Assembly: GCA_035235625.1 (NCBI GenBank)
Contig: CP141146.1
Span: 3,714,501-3,778,500 of the forward strand
Direction of reading: 5' to 3'
DNA: 64,000 bases
DNA from: Saururus chinensis
Lineage: Eukaryota > Streptophyta > Magnoliopsida > Piperales > Saururaceae
Shown: positions 35,391 through 47,551 of the stretch, piece by piece
Layout of the letters: every line of letters begins with the position of its first letter
Numbering within the stretch: the first letter of the stretch is position 1
Position numbers and translations under genes: made by a program
Notes under the pieces: model-generated
What the model was told of the DNA's origin: nothing
Databases searched by the model: none
The model's input: the letters and a program-made list of their open reading frames with translations, nothing else

Positions 35391-38300
35391 TGTCAGCCCC
35401 GGCGATGCCCGACCCGAGCCGAACCCGATCCAGGGGCCGGTCAAGCGCGCGGGGGCGACAAAGTGAAGATTGAGAAATGATTCTAACGGAAGACTTAACC
35501 CTAACCACGGGCGATTAACAGCAAATACCGAGTGCGCACAATCCTTTGAGCAAGAGTAAATAAAAAGGGAAGAAAAAGGTGTTGCTTATCACAAAGTAAA
35601 CAACAATCTCAAACCCACAAGCTTAGTTAAGTAAAGCCCACACCGGCTCAAAATAAGTCATAAGCATCACAACGGTAAAATGGGACATAAATCCAAAACA
35701 AGAACCCTACACAAAGGTCCTGAACAACAGCATAACTAAGGAAAATAAACCACACAAAGAACTCCACGATCATATCCAAGCCACCTCCGACCTTTCCTCG
35801 AAGAGGCGATCCTGTCCGTCTGCGTGTCGCACCACGCAGCCCCAAATCAAAACACCAAAGAGGGGTGAGTTTAACAAACTCAGCAATGGTTTTAATATCA
35901 CTAACAACATCGAAAATACGATAGCATGGCGATATAATCTTTCAAATCAACGATGTACAAGGTGTATCATTTTTCTGATCACATATTCACATTACTTAAA
36001 AACTGCATCATAATGAATAGTTCAACCTGCATGGATGCATTTCTAACATACATATTCCCACATGCATAGTATCAAATCAAACTGCATGGATGTATCTCAA
36101 ACATACATATTCTCACATGCATTATTTCATAATTCAACCTGCATGGATGTATCTCTAACATACATATTCCCATATGCATTATTTAACAATTCAACCTGTA
36201 TGGATGTATCTCTAACATACATATTCCCACATGCATAGTATCAAATCAAACTGCATGGATGTATCTCAAACATACATATTCTCACATGCATTATTTCATA
36301 ATTCAACCTGCATGGATGTATCTCTAACATACATATTCCCACATGCATTATTTCACAATTCAACCTGTATGGATGTATCTCTAACATACATATTCCCACA
36401 TGTATAGTATTAAATCAAACTGCATGGATGTATCTCAAACATACATATTCCCACATGCATTATTTCACAATTCAACTTGCATGGATGTATCTCTAACATA
36501 CATATTCCACATGCATTATATCAAATCAACCTCCATCAAGGAGTAATCACACATTAACGTCACACAGACGAGAGCATAGACAAGGCCACGAAGGCGTGTC
36601 GTGGTCCAAAATTCTACACAAGAATTCAAGAAAGATCAGGGTTGTCAATCCCTAATGCTGCTCGCCCTGGACGATCCTGGCCAAGGATGTCCCATTCTCA
36701 CACAGAGAATCTAAAGCAGGGGTGTTCGCCCAGGGACATCTCCTACGGAGGGAAGAGCCCAAGTTCTCACACAGAGAACCCTAGAACACGTGGTAGCGGG
36801 GTGCACACGGCATACCACACTGGATTCTCAGGGTCCAGATGACACACATGATAACATTCTCACAATCCGTAAGACAAGTACACAACTCGTCCCCACATCA
36901 TTCCATTTAATTAGACTCAACCCGGGGAGTGCACTCGTTCCACACAGGAACTTCAAATCGTTCCACACAGGAACTTCAAATCAAAATATGTCCTTTCAGA
37001 CCAATCAACTTGCGATTAATCCACGACCGATCAATCCGGCACACAATTCCATCACATTGCATCCAATCGGTCAAATTCGATTAATGACGATGAAGCCTCA
37101 ATTGGAAATCCATTTTCATGATGCATGTAACATGGTACATATGTGGGTAAAACATACATGAATCCTAATCCATGATAAGTGCTCTCACCAGCCCCTAATG
37201 CATCATTCATAACCACAATATTAAGCTTCAACATCATCATTTAACCCCACAAATGTGTGTGTATCTAGTAGAAGCATTTCACAAAATGTATATCAACATG
37301 CTTAAAAATTAACTCACTACCACACTACACATATGAATTTCTATCCAAACATGAATTCCAACGGAAATCATAGAAGAAGAATCGTTGAAATCATAGCTAG
37401 ATTCAAAACTCCACCACAAAGGCTAAACACATATAACATCACTCATTTCATTATTGAGTCATGGCATTCACCAACATCCACACACCACTAACCACAATTT
37501 ATCATGACAAATCAGTCCAACAATGATTGTAGCCTACTGAAAATATGCTTAACAAAAAGGGAAACAACCATTCATAATTTCAAGATAATGATTCCAACAT
37601 CATGCCACAAAACATGAGTCATTCCACCATCTCTAAGCATATATCTCAACTCCATAAACTTAATAGCATTCATTTTTAGTAGCCTAACATAGCTTAAAAC
37701 ACTCCACATTCATATAAAATTGGCAAGCTAAAGTGGAATCATCAAAATAGACATCATATGCACAACATACAATTTCCTGTGTAGCCGATCGATCGCCCTT
37801 CAAGCCGTTTGATCGGTTATACGCAAAATTTTGAAATTTACAGTTCAACCGATTGATCGCCCTGCATGGCCGATCGATCGCCAACACGGCAGAACAGTCA
37901 TCTTCTTCCTTTCGCAAATCCAAACCGAAATACCATAGATAACACTTCAAATCCACATCTAACACCCTAATCATCATCAAAAGTCCTCCTTAACTTCCAG
38001 AATATCAAACCAACCCATAATAATGCAAAACCCTAAGAAATCGGGATTAAATAATTCCATTTTTTAATCTTACCATTAACACACTAAATCAAGCAAACCA
38101 TTTCGAAATAAGCCAAAATGGAGAGTTTTACCATGGATAAACAGAGATTTTGAAGACTCATTACCTCAGCACTTGATTAAGCTCGGATTGAAGAGTCACC
38201 CTTCTTGAAATCCTTGAAAACACAATGAGTTTGAATTAAACTCTAATAGAAATCGATTTACCTAAGAAATCCCTAATTAAATCTTAGATTTAGGGCTTAT

Positions 38301-38938
38301 TGGTAGTAAAAATCGAATTTTGAATGTTAGGGTTTGTAGTAAAACACAAATCAGTAGCTTTTGATGGTCAAAAATGAATTGAATCAAGGGGAAAATGGTA
38401 GATTTGGAAGAAATTAAGAAGAAAGTCATGGATTAGTGATTAATTAAAGTAAGCTTACCTTAATCAGCTTCTAATTCAGGCCTAAGTGGGGATTAGGTCA
38501 GCCCTCCTTCCTTAGCCTATTCCCAAAAATGGAAATGGCTCAGGTTTGCCCTTTTATAGTAAGGGTTGGGGTATGCATAGGTAAGTTTTGGGGTGTAAAT
38601 ATGAAAAGTAGGCTAAAAGTTTTGGGGTGTAAATATGACCTTAAGTATATGTCTAGGTTCATTTGACATAAAAATAAAATTTTTGACAGTGGGGCCCACA
38701 GGGGTCCCGCCAAAATCCTAATTTTTGGGAAAATAGTAAAAATTCTAAAAAATTCTAAAAATTCACATTTGGTTTAAAATCACTTAAAACCACTAATATT
38801 GAAGTTAATTTTGGTTAAAACCATCACAAACACTATTTATTTACGAAATCACCGAATAAGATCAGAAAACGCGTTAATCTCATAATAACCCATAATTAAA
38901 AAAAACCAAAAATCGGTTTAAAGATGAGGGTCCTTACA
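35391..38938 (-). mobile_element. Solo LTR, family A copy 3 (3548 bp)
   Basis: The element begins TGTCAGCCCCGG and ends GGGTCCTTACA, flanked by a perfect 5-bp duplication TAGGG (35386-35390 and 38939-38943). Removing it rejoins the plant-mobile-domain frame ('EMTYQP' to 'GVRLRQL'). TATA is at 38549-38559 on the minus strand. It is longer than the other copies mainly because its minisatellite has about 9 units. A short local duplication of TTTTGGGGTGTAAATATGA near 38586-38637 replaces a segment present in copies 1 and 2. Confidence 0.93.
36020..36525. repeat. Minisatellite inside family A copy 3, about 9 units
   Basis: Units of about 54-58 bp with the core 'catggatgtatctc[ta]aac' alternate between two sub-variants ('tatctctaac' and 'tatctcaaac'). 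This pattern implies duplication of blocks of several units. Confidence 0.85.
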
Positions 38939-39879
38939 TAGGGTGCGTCTGAGGCAGCTTTGGTAAGTATAGTTTTGTTAATTATATAATTTTATTTTTT
39001 TATTTATTAGTAATCTAATCTTTAATTTATTTTTTATAGCTTTGTTTAGTGCAACATACGCATGCACATTTGACTAACATGATTAATGTCTGTACTTCGA
39101 GTGAGGACTATAAAGCATCATGTCAGTCGATACTTAGGGAGCATGATGATGTCCTTCATAGCTTGCCACTGCTTCACTCGGTGATTATGGATGTTCATAG
39201 ACATTATCCTGACGACGAGGCCACTCAGACACAGTCGAGGCACGATTTATTTCCTGATATTCCATCTTCATCAGCAGTGCATAGCTCTCCTCCCCGTTTA
39301 TCATTTTCGGTCACTCCACATGTCACTCAGCCAGATCCGATATTGTATTATAGACGACATTAGTTAGCTCGTGTTAAGCCATTTGTTACTTATGCAGAGC
39401 TAGAAACAGAGTCACATCCAGAGCCAGAGCCACAGCAGGAGCCAGAGCTAGAGGTAGAACTAAAGCAGGCATATCATGAGGAGGAGCTTGTACAGCATCG
39501 TCGGGGTCAAGGACATAGGAAATCGTGACATTGAGTGTATTACATTTGTTATATGTTTTTTTAAACTAAGCATTTTATTCACATGTGGTGTAATGTATTT
39601 TATAAATATTTATATCTTATGCTTATTTTTATGTTGTGTAGATGATGGTTAATGTCAAAAACTTTAATGTTATGTGATTAATGTAGATAAGTTTGATGTT
39701 TTGTAGATATTAATTTAAAAATATGCATGGAATGTGTGGAATGAATGAACGATTGTATAATGTGTTGAATAAATGAACAGAGATAAGTGTTACAGTTAGT
39801 TTAAAAAAAATTAAAATTTTAATTAGATTTTGTCTTTTCGAATAATGAAATCAGTTAATAAGCCCCCACAAAGGTTGTG

Positions 39880-40233
39880 AAGTAAGGTAATTTCGTCCTT
39901 TAAAAGAACGAAATCGTGTTTAGCCTAAGCGGACTGAAGGCTGAAATGCCAAGTATGGCGATTTCATCCTTTAAAAGGACGAAATTGCCTTAAACTAATT
40001 TCGTCCTTTTAGTTTAACTATTTGTAAACCTATTTCATCCTTCCAATGGATGAAATCACTTAAACCTAATTTTATCCTTCCAAATGACGAAATCATGTAA
40101 AACTAAAAAGAAATTCACACAAGCGCCAGCTCTTGGCTGGCGCCTACGTGGACAAAAGCAACACCACTTTGAGAAATATTTCTCAAAGTACACCATTCTG
40201 GTTTTTTTTCAATATTATTTAAAAAAAAATTCC
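39880..40233 (-). repeat. Right inverted repeat of the MULE with palindromic sub-repeats
   Basis: This is the reverse complement of the left repeat. It contains about five hairpin-like units of the form ATTTCGTCCTTTNAAAGGACGAAAT (near 39886, 39960, 39999, 40030, 40068), plus an outer hairpin GCGCCAGCTCTTGGCTGGCGC (40122-40142) and TTTGAGAAATATTTCTCAAA (40170-40189). Confidence 0.75.
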
Positions 40234-40250
40234 TAATTTTTATTAAATAA

Positions 40251-42878
40251 ATTTACACTTAAGAAATGGGAAAATAAGCTTATGATACTTTTTTAAAGTA
40301 TTCAACTACTTAAATAAAATAAAATAAAGCTATTTAAATAAAATATTTTTTTTCTAAATAGAGCTATTAATCTTATTTTTTCCAATTTTATGACATTTTC
40401 CATTTGAATCAAATTATGATTTGTTTCCAGTTTTGTTTTACAATCATTTGAATCAAGAAAAATCATTACTATAAGGGCTTATTATTGATCAATCTTCTAC
40501 CTTGCCTCTGTCTTATATAAGTCTTAAGTTTTCCCAAGTTTTTTTATTTGTTTGTTGCTATAGTACAGCTGCATGCCATTTTAACAACTATTAACTGAGA
40601 AATTATTCCGAGTATCATCAAGATTTATTCCCAATTTACAGAGGTAGTCGATGGATGGTCTTGTATTAACGTGCATTATCATGTACGTAATCATTTTTTA
40701 GAATCTACGGCTCAGGTAAAATGGGAGTAAATCCCACGTGAGACTCACCGTATAATGAATAATTTCTCCTACCAAAGAGTATCTCGATGAACGGAATTAC
40801 AATTTGCAATGATTGTCACCTGCAAATGTTTTAAATCTAGTATTTTTTACATGCACAAGATGTTGTCATCCAACTAGAAAAATGCCAAATTAATTACTTG
40901 ATGGCCAGAACTGAACATTTTAATTTTTCTCTCCTTTAAAGTTGGTTTCAACTTACATGAAGCCAGGAAATTATCCAGAAAAAACGGTTTCAAGCAGAAT
41001 CAATTTTTCTTGGGAAAATGACGTTTCAACATCCATGCAGATTTAAGTAGTTGAAACCTCAGTTTGAACAAAAATATGCAGATTTAAGTAGCTGAGACCT
41101 CAGTTTGAACAAAAAATATGATCTTTATATAATTAGGCTAAGCAACAATCGCCAAATCACAGTGGCGCGGCTGAAACAAATTTAGTCCATACCCTGTACA
41201 AGGAGTCCATGAGTTGAGAGAGGCTCACAGTTTTCATTGGGCTGCCAATGGCTTTTGTGATTGTTTAACATTATTCGCTTGTTTGTTTGAAAGACATTCC
41301 TAGCTAATTACCAATGAATTGCCAGTTAATGGCTTTATTAGCGTTTAATATATAAGCTGGAGCTGGGTCGTTTATGATGACATAGATGCATATTGTGCTC
41401 GATGCTTAGAGGCACACTGAGAAGAAAAGCTGAGTGACGTTTGATTTTCAAGAAAAGAGTTCCGCAATTTCGCTCCATAAATGTGATGATTTTAGCTCCA
41501 ACGATGATGTAACACTGAGCCGCATGTCTCAATAAAATTTTCTATTTCCAGAGAACAGAAGCTGGACTAGTTTTCTTAGTTTATTAGGCTTGTAACTTTG
41601 TCGCGGAGTTCGTCCGGGCAGGCATGAGATTGTTAGTTATCCTGAAGGACGTTGCCTGTTCAAGCTTATCGAGTATCTCAAATTTACACAAATATTTAGT
41701 CAAGATCACCATAAAATTGGGCATGCAACTCTAATTTTAGCTTAAATTTTCGACTCTTGATGACATTCCCGTGAACAACCATATGTAAACGAAGAACATA
41801 TGCATATAAGTAACAAAGGCCCACTTAATCCAATCAGAAATGAGATGAAATGCTGAAACTGTGATTCAGTTAAAGGAGGTATTTTTTCTGTAGAATTTTC
41901 GATACTGAACTATTTTGTGTCTCTTGTTATTTTTGTACTGTTATCATGAATTGTTGGTAGTGTGGATATAGTTCAGTTCACACTACTTACGAGTTCCAAT
42001 CTTTTTATCTGTTATCTTCCTTAGGTAAATTCAATGGTCAAAGGTAAGTCATATATAGGTTCTACATTATACTATTTTCTTTCACTTAATTCTTATCTTT
42101 AAATATATTTATTTATTAAATTTTCTTAAACTAATTATAGTCTGAATAAACTAACTATTAAAATATTTAATTTTATTTTTACATCCTTCTTTGCCACCGG
42201 GTTGGGTTGGGTTAGTTGGTTTATTGCAACATCAACATACACCGTGAATTTCGACCAAATCTAAGAAGTTTCTTCATGAATTTTCTCTATGGAATTCTCT
42301 TGTTCGAGTTCAATAAGAGCCATGAAAATCACTTCATTCCAATCAAAATAAGCTCATATTTTTTGATAAAAACTTCAAACATTTTCTTCATTGACTTAAT
42401 TAAAATAGATTTTTAAATGCTCAATTTATTTGCTCAAATTTGCACTCGATTTCACCCAAAACCAAATCTCAGTAATCTAGACATTTCTGTTTAATTATTG
42501 TCCAAATTTGTGTTCAAGAAGATGAAATTGTTCACTAGACAGTTTATTTTCCTATTCATTTTTTCTCTGTTCATGTCCATATATATTTTCAACGTATCCA
42601 CAACTCCATAAAATTGTTCAAATCACTTGTAAACAGGTTTGGAGTATTGTAAATTTTTTCAAGCATCGTCCACATGCATCGGGAAGCATGCATCACCTAA
42701 AACACATAAATAGTCATACTTTAAACGTGTAAGACATGCAAAATACTGATTTTACTCAAATATACTCATCAACAATTAACATCAGCTAAATTAACTAATA
42801 ATTAAATCACATTACTAAAATCTATCTTAGCATTAATAAACTTTAATTAACCCTTAATTAACCTAATCATACACTTAC
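40251..42878. other. AT-rich spacer, no gene seen
   Basis: There are short ORFs only (41338, 42216), none recognised. There is a 41-bp tandem duplication at 41035-41117. The last 200 bp, left of family B copy 2, are AT-rich. Confidence 0.5.
41035..41117. repeat. 41/42-bp tandem duplication
   Basis: The unit ATGCAGATTTAAGTAGTTGA + AACCTCAGTTTGAACAAAAAT is followed by a second copy with two substitutions and one extra A. Confidence 0.9.
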
Positions 42879-44204
42879 TGTAACGCCCGAGATTTTTCAT
42901 CCCTTTTTCTTAAAACTCATAGAAATTTTTTTTTCTTTCCATAAATCGGAGTCAAAACGATAAAATCAAAACCTGTATAAACAGTTTATAATTTTAAAAC
43001 ATCATACGGTTAAACATCGTACTGTCAAAGTAAATATCATCAGGCGCTACTCGAAAACACACGTACGAATAAATTGCTATGATCATAGACTTTTAAATAC
43101 AAATCACTCTCCCAGGCATCCCTGAGTACAAGTCCCATAACCGTCCACAAACTCATCTAAATGAAAGTCCAGAATAAACATCATGATGTCTCGTCTCACC
43201 CAATACAGGAGATCGTGGCACAAAATACTTGCAGTGAGTAAAGCAAATACCTGAGTCAACGGGAATCAATCCACCGCTGAAACGAGCGTCCATCTCCAGG
43301 AGCTCTCCGCACAACCTGCAAAACCTCCTGTGCAACGGGGCTAAAAATAGCAGGGTGAGTATTTTCATAAATACTCAGTAGGAAAATACCCAGTAGGGGA
43401 AATCCCAACGGTGAACTCACAAGTTCATAAACACATGCGTCATGCAACTCAAACATGAAGCAGTCAACATAACATAATCATATCGTGCACATACACATAC
43501 GATCATATCAAAGGCACCATCGTGCCACAAACATACCGAAGGCACCATCGTGCCAAAATTATAATATCAAATCAACTTACACAAACACCCTTATCCAGGG
43601 TCATACAAACTTATACAAATACCCTTATCCAGGGTCATACAAACTTACTCATACCACCGTACACATACTCATACAACATACGCATACTTATATGACCTTA
43701 CTCGTACAATCAGATTCGTACGACCTTACTCGTACAGTCAGAATCGTACGACCTTACTCGTACAGTCTGCACAAAATCATATTTACTAACTTACTCAGAA
43801 ACATATTCTCACAATCGTACATATACTCTTACAGTCGTGCTCATACTCATACGCTTACAGTCCTGCTCATACACACTCTTACAGTCTTACTCATACTCAT
43901 ACACTTACAGTCCTGCTCATACACATACAGTCGTACTCACACTCGTACAGTCGTACTCGTACACATAATCGTACACATATCAACGACCACTGAAGCTCAT
44001 TACAACTAATAAACTCCAGCGTCGAAATGGAAAAGAATGCCACTGGGGCAACACCTTAACCTCCGGGGAGTGACTAGACGCCATGGACTTTTCCGAAGGT
44101 AAGGCACACCAATGCTCATGGGGCACTGGATCAAACAAGTAAGAGTAGATCCATGATACTACTTACCTGAGCGTGCAAACATAAACACCCACACATAAGG
44201 GGTC

Positions 44205-44350
44205 ATACAGTTGCCCACCATAATGGGTCTTATAGTGCCATAGAATCGCCCACCATAATGGGTCTTATAGTGCCAGAGAATCGCCCACCATAATAGGTCT
44301 TATAGTGCCAAAGAATTGCCTACCATAATGGGTCTTATAGTGCCAATGCC
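44205..44350. repeat. Minisatellite in family B, about 4 units
   Basis: The unit GCCCACCATAATGGGTCTTATAGTGCC plus a short spacer is repeated about four times. The equivalent region in copy 1 is at 565-640 with about two units. Confidence 0.85.
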
Positions 44351-44421
44351 ACTCTTGGGCAGAAAACATACAGTGCCACTTGGGCAGAAACATACAGTGC
44401 CACTCTTGGGCAGAATCATAC

Positions 44422-44665
44422 AACGCTCTCAATAGAGCATCAAACGTCTGGGCTTACACAGCACACAGACCAAATCGAAACATACGTCGCTCTCAGCAGA
44501 GCATCAGACGTCTGGGCTTCATACAGCATGCAGACAAAGTCAGAAACGTACATCGCTCTCAACAGAGCATCAAACGTCTGGGCTTATACAGCACGCAGAC
44601 CAAATCAAAACAACGTCGCTCTCAGCATAGCATCAGACGTCCGATGCCCTATACAGCATACAGAC
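44422..44665. repeat. 61-bp minisatellite in family B, about 4 units
   Basis: The core is GCTCTCAATAGAGCATCAAACGTCTGGGCTT + ATACAGCACGCAGAC. It forms a frame of about 100 codons that is an artefact of the repeat. In copy 1 (718-830) there are about two units. Confidence 0.85.
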
Positions 44666-45418
44666 AACATCCCGCAGGATAAACACCATGGCAAGACATG
44701 ATAAATGCTCGGCCGACTCACTAGCGGCCAGCTCAAACACGGAACTTAATCCGTCGAACCCTTAGGTCTCAAACTCACAACGCTATCATTAGCTGTGCTT
44801 ATAATTCAAGTTTGAATTAAGTAAATTATGCGGTACAATTATGCCACACAAACTCACAGTCCTCAACTGAACAAACTGAAGCTAAGCCCGATCTGAAACC
44901 CAAGTTCGTCAGGGCAGCAGACTTCACTTACCCGTCCACATCATGGACCAAACTCATCGTACAACCAACCCTTACAGTCTTACGTACTTCGCCATCCATC
45001 TTATGGCCAAATCAGCTAACACTGACATCCTCAAATAACGCTCCTCCGAGCCAACCCAGTTGTCGCCCTCTTACTTATATCTCACTTATTATACTTACTT
45101 TTCACTTCATAATTTGTACGTTATGCTTGTACAATTATGAACACTCTTACTGTCTGACAATCGCCCAACATACAATCCACCCCAAACTGATCCATTCTAA
45201 TCCTGCCCGTCATACTCATATCCTCTGTCATACGCTTACACAACCGTATCCAAATTCAGACAAAGTCTCTGTCACCTCTTACTGTCCATCGCCCATACCT
45301 CTGCCCACATACACATACGCACATCCAAAGCATAGGCAAAATGCCATCATACATACGTATGTCCCACACATACGTATAACATACACACACGGTCATACAT
45401 ACATAACTTACAAATATG

Positions 45419-45625
45419 CATGCTAGCCATCACTAGCACATGCATACACACGTCAAACATGCACGCTAGCCATCACTAGCACATGCATACATTAAACATA
45501 CACGCTAGTCATCACTAGCACATGCACACACATTCATACATACTTGAAACATGCATGCTAGCCATCACTAGCACATGCATACATCAAACGTACATACTGA
45601 CATATTTGCTAGCCATCGCCAGCGC
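45419..45625. repeat. Minisatellite in family B copy 2, about 5 units
   Basis: Units with the core GCTAGCCATCACTAGCACATGC, equivalent to the nine-unit array at 5015-5470. Confidence 0.85.
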
Positions 45626-45829
45626 ATACATAATCCCCATCCATAAAACATGCATACGTCTCATGCATATCAATCATACCATACAATCATGCTTACACGC
45701 ACATCATGCAATCGGATCGTTACTTAACATCCAAGCATGGAATCATACAATCCTAGCATGCTGCTACTCATTCAAAGCATGCTTCATGAAATTACGAGTT
45801 CAAAGCTCCCCTACCTCGTAATCATGACG

Positions 45830-47230
45830 TTCGATGGCAAGCACACGACGATGGCGGCGTCGGCGGGGGAGTTGGCAGTCAAAACCGTTGCCTGGCTGAG
45901 AGAGCTGCTGTCCTGAGGGTTTTAGGATGCGCCGGAACTATCACGGCCAAACAGGGTATCAGAAATCAATGCGGTAAAACCCGCGATCCACGGCGGGACA
46001 CTAGAGCGGCCGGGAGAAATATCGTGCCAACATAAGTGGCGGTGCGATCAGATGTCAAGGGTGTACACTCTAAAGATCGGCCGGTGGCTAAAACGTGCAC
46101 AGCCAGCCACAAGACATCGAAATCGGCCGTGGACAACACCCAACGGCAACGATTCCAGTCAACAAGGGCCCGCATATGGGCGGAGAGCGTGGGGCAATGC
46201 TAGAGGAGAGGTGGAGGACAGCTACGTCAACTCCATTCGGTGGCCAAGCCAACCGATGATCGGGCGGCGCAAAAGCAGCGCCTAACCCAGAAGTACACGC
46301 GTGGCCACATGCACATGCGGCCCAAAGGGGTGGGGGAGAGGGCTGACATGAGGCGACTCAAGGCCCATAAAAGCCAACAGGGCTAAGGCCCTTAGCTGTG
46401 GCCAATCTAAGTGGCGACATCGCCGATCGCCACCCACAACCAATACCCATGGTGCGGGCGGCTGTGCATCTCGCACGGTATAGAGCAATGACAAGCGGCC
46501 CACATAAGGGCGGAGCGGCCATGGGGTCGGAGGCTGAATCAGTCCAGGTGGGTGGGGCCGTCCCTGGGCCATCGGCAGGCTGGGGCGGAGCCCACGGTGG
46601 TCAAGTCACCCTCTCCCGTCAACATGGCGGTGCCAACTCGCAGGAGAATCCACCCACCTACGGCGTAAATCGGACTGGGCGGAGCGGCCAAGATGGCAGC
46701 GGAGCTGGCTGGGGGTCGGCCTTGCGGTCACTGGACCGCGGCTGGCCAAACGGAGGCCGAGCGGAGCCGTCTTCGGCCAAAGGCAGCAATTTCCGGCGCC
46801 GGTAGTCCCAAATACACAGGGGCCAAAAACATGGGACTGGATGGAAGTGTCTGGCCGAAGGGAAGATGGAGGACGGAGGCGAAATCGGCTAGGGAGGGGT
46901 GGCTCAATCACTTCGCCGGACCAAGGCCGGGCCGGACAGAGCACAGCCGAGGGGAGTGTCCTCCCGCCGTCGCCGGCCCATGGCGGAACCATGGGCGGCT
47001 GGCCGGCCCTCGCCGGCTCACGGCGGCGGCGGAACAGCACAATCAGAGAAAAAGGGGCTCACCGGGGGAGGAGGCGGCGCGGCCGTGGGGGCCGGGACGG
47101 CGGCTCCCCTGCCATCGCACGGCCGGGGCGGAGCAGGTGCGGCGGCCCACTGGCCAACCGGCGGCCGGCGGCGGCTGGGCACGAGGGACCGACGGAAAGG
47201 GGGGGGCGGCGGTACTGTTCATCCAACGAG
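45830..47230. other. GC-rich island inside family B LTR
   Basis: Several overlapping open frames (up to 212 codons) rich in Gly/Arg/Pro/Ala exist in multiple phases of both strands. Comparison with copy 1 (5690-7106, 9387-9600) shows indels that do not keep any one frame, so these are not conserved proteins. The island is a regular part of the LTR. Confidence 0.7.
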
Positions 47231-47551
47231 TCCAGTGGATCGGGATCGCAATCCCGATCCCTCATTTTCCTTTTTATTTTTATTTTTTTTATTTTTTTTC
47301 TTTTTCCAAACGTATCCCCAACGCGCATTAACCCACTAGTTACGCGTCGAACCTCCAAAATTTGCGCCATAAGCGAGTAGCGAGGCCCGTGGCCCGCGAC
47401 TAAGCCCCACACCCGACTCTACGGGTATAAATATGGGGAAAAGACACAAATACACATATGCTAAAACGTCACATTTTTCTGCCAAAAATGACCAAAAAAA
47501 TGGCAGAAAAATCACAGAAAATCGTAGAAAAATCAGGGACCTTACACTTGC

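Larger units (their letters stand above)
33722..39537 (+). pseudogene. Plant mobile domain (MAIN/MAIL-like) gene, split by an LTR
   Basis: Exon-like blocks on the same strand as the transposase match the plant mobile domain (aminotransferase-like PMD). They are 33722-33810 (start, EPFYMSGLIDD), about 33902-34100 (YLDRPLLTALVERWRRE), 34104-34544 (TITLMDVAVLLGHHIDGPPV, YLLHLLGATIFADTTSSQVH, FLYRELGKACQA), 34637-34710 (LWSWEHLHVARPS), 34809-34894 (RWNVQKKK, LRLYRGEFDHQRPYQ), 34984-35385 (HHITDWAIHHVSYIARWDNR, MQWYLSIT), then after the LTR 38944-38960 and about 39041-39537 with an acidic Glu/Pro repeat (ESHPEPEPQQEPELEVEL). PMD proteins are known both as domesticated nuclear regulators (MAIN, MAIL1) and inside transposons. 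Frameshifts near 33920 and 34095, stops, and the LTR insertion at 35391 make this copy non-functional. Confidence 0.85.
29500..40250 (+). mobile_element. MULE (MuDR type) with transposase and plant mobile domain gene
   Basis: Inverted repeats of about 250-350 bp bracket two plus-strand genes. Left and right copies share CAAATAGTTAAAC (29700-29712, reverse at 40012-40024), GCCATACTT followed by GGCCTTCAGTC.GCTTAG (29747-29776; reverse at about 39926-39958), TTTTACATGATTT and 'aaataatatt...aatggtgt' further out. Inside are a MuDR-type transposase (31730-33625) and a plant-mobile-domain gene (33722-39537), both inactivated. Family A copy 3 inserted later. The outermost bases and 9-bp target duplication are blurred by A/T-rich sequence, so the ends are approximate. 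Confidence 0.75.
42879..47546. mobile_element. Solo LTR-like insertion, family B copy 2 (4668 bp)
   Basis: The element begins TGTAACGCCCGAG and ends GGGACCTTACA. It is flanked by CTTAC (42874-42878) and CTTGC (47547-47551), a 5-bp pair with one mismatch. No primer-binding site, polypurine tract or pol domain abuts either end. The left 2.9 kb is rich in minisatellites and about 45830-47230 is a GC-rich island. A TATAAATA lies at 47426-47433 on the plus strand, about 115 bp from the right end, so if the LTR is plus-oriented nearly all of it is U3. A second copy lies at 1-9885. Its length fits the long-LTR Tat/Ogre-type gypsy groups, but there is no internal sequence to prove that. Confidence 0.75.

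Noticed and set aside
43485-44009. 174-codon ORF (Thr/His/Ser/Tyr-rich)
   Set aside because: It is produced by repeats of the type CTTACTCGTACAGTC in the family B LTR, and the matching region of copy 1 (40-360) does not keep the frame.
46398-47380. Long Gly/Arg/Pro-rich ORFs (up to 212 codons) in several phases
   Set aside because: They lie in the GC-rich island of the family B LTR, overlap on both strands, and are broken by indels in the second family B copy.
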